From: an uncultured Dehalococcoidia bacterium
Lineage (GTDB): Bacteria > Chloroflexota > Dehalococcoidia > Lucifugimonadales > JAAXIE01
Length of the DNA stretch: 64,000 bases
NCBI GenBank assembly: GCA_951813255.1
Contig: OX638353.1
Span: 2,091,472 to 2,155,471, forward strand
Reading direction: 5' to 3'
Within the stretch, counting starts at the first letter, position 1. Each line of letters starts with the position of its first letter. This document shows, in pieces, positions 63,882-64,000 of this stretch. Below the pieces are notes generated by a model. It saw nothing but the letters and a program-made list of their open reading frames with translations. It was not told where the DNA came from and did no database searches. A program made the position numbers and the translations under genes.

Positions 63882-64000
63882 ATGATACCGGAAGCTGCTG
63901 TCTGGGCCATCTTCTTCGTTCCTCTGGGCGCTTTTGTCGTCATCGGTTTCATCATCCGCCCCTTCTTCAATCAGTACCGCTACCTGAGCAGCGTGGTTCT
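63882..64000 (+). CDS. nuoL: NADH-quinone oxidoreductase subunit L, N-terminal part
   Basis: Runs off the window edge. AAVWAIFFVPLGAFVVIGFI starts the first helix of an antiporter-like subunit; the position after nuoK supports nuoL. ATG 63882 has GAGGAAGC upstream. Only 39 residues are visible, so the assignment rests mainly on gene order. Confidence 0.7.
   Translation, partial: MIPEAAVWAIFFVPLGAFVVIGFIIRPFFNQYRYLSSVV

Overview
The window looks like a GC-rich chromosomal segment of an uncultured Chloroflexota bacterium, most like the SAR202 / Dehalococcoidia groups. This placement is inferred from gene content, not from a marker-gene search. Supporting content: two LLM-class flavin-dependent oxidoreductases, an amidohydrolase-2 protein, a Gfo/Idh/MocA oxidoreductase, a stand-alone thiamine-diphosphate enzyme, paired enoyl-CoA hydratases, a biotin-dependent carboxyltransferase, an HdrD-like membrane Fe-S protein, and a complex I operon with no nuoE, nuoF or nuoG between its genes.

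Bases 1-11100 are a signalling region. Two paralogous secreted lipoproteins with Gly/Ser/Glu-rich linkers (1-1049 and 8559-10058, both minus strand) lie beside two-component genes. The first is divergent from a one-polypeptide kinase-receiver-winged-helix regulator (1795-4167). The second is upstream of and co-directional with an OmpR-type regulator and its kinase (7751-8428 and 6327-7751). A third, NarL-type, system next to them (10167-11105) has collapsed by an internal deletion. Small unknown genes fill 4.8-5.8 kb.

Bases 11200-20300 are a gene graveyard. They hold a giant PKD/fibronectin/SwmB repeat surface protein broken by stops and a frameshift, a broken third lipoprotein copy, an IS1-like transposase remnant, a Phd/YefM antitoxin without a visible toxin, and a retropepsin-like gene with an in-frame stop. 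Decay resumes at 33.7-35.2 kb with a defective tRNA-Met(CAU), a frameshifted RHH/VapC toxin-antitoxin pair and a deleted ArsB-type permease.

Bases 20300-33500 hold intact accessory metabolism: amidohydrolase, esterase, two LLM oxidoreductases, dehydrogenase, TPP enzyme, radical SAM protein, MarR regulator and HPP membrane protein. An unrecognised 381-residue protein, possibly a nuclease, ends this region. Bases 36170-64000 are dense core genome: glyQS, sbcD, a CopD-like protein, a Trm112-like protein, folK-folP, carboxyltransferase, Fe-S oxidoreductase, larE, an acyl-CoA ligase with two enoyl-CoA hydratases, groES-groEL, CoA-transferase genes, a CorC-type protein, gltX, and nuoABCDHIJK-DUF2007-nuoL, with nuoL running off the end.

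The strongest candidate for an undescribed system is the lipoprotein / two-component arrangement. The lipoproteins alternate two small beta-rich domain types between acidic Gly/Ser/Glu/His linkers, and the neighbouring kinase carries a similar Ser/Glu/His-rich patch in its predicted extracytoplasmic sensor.
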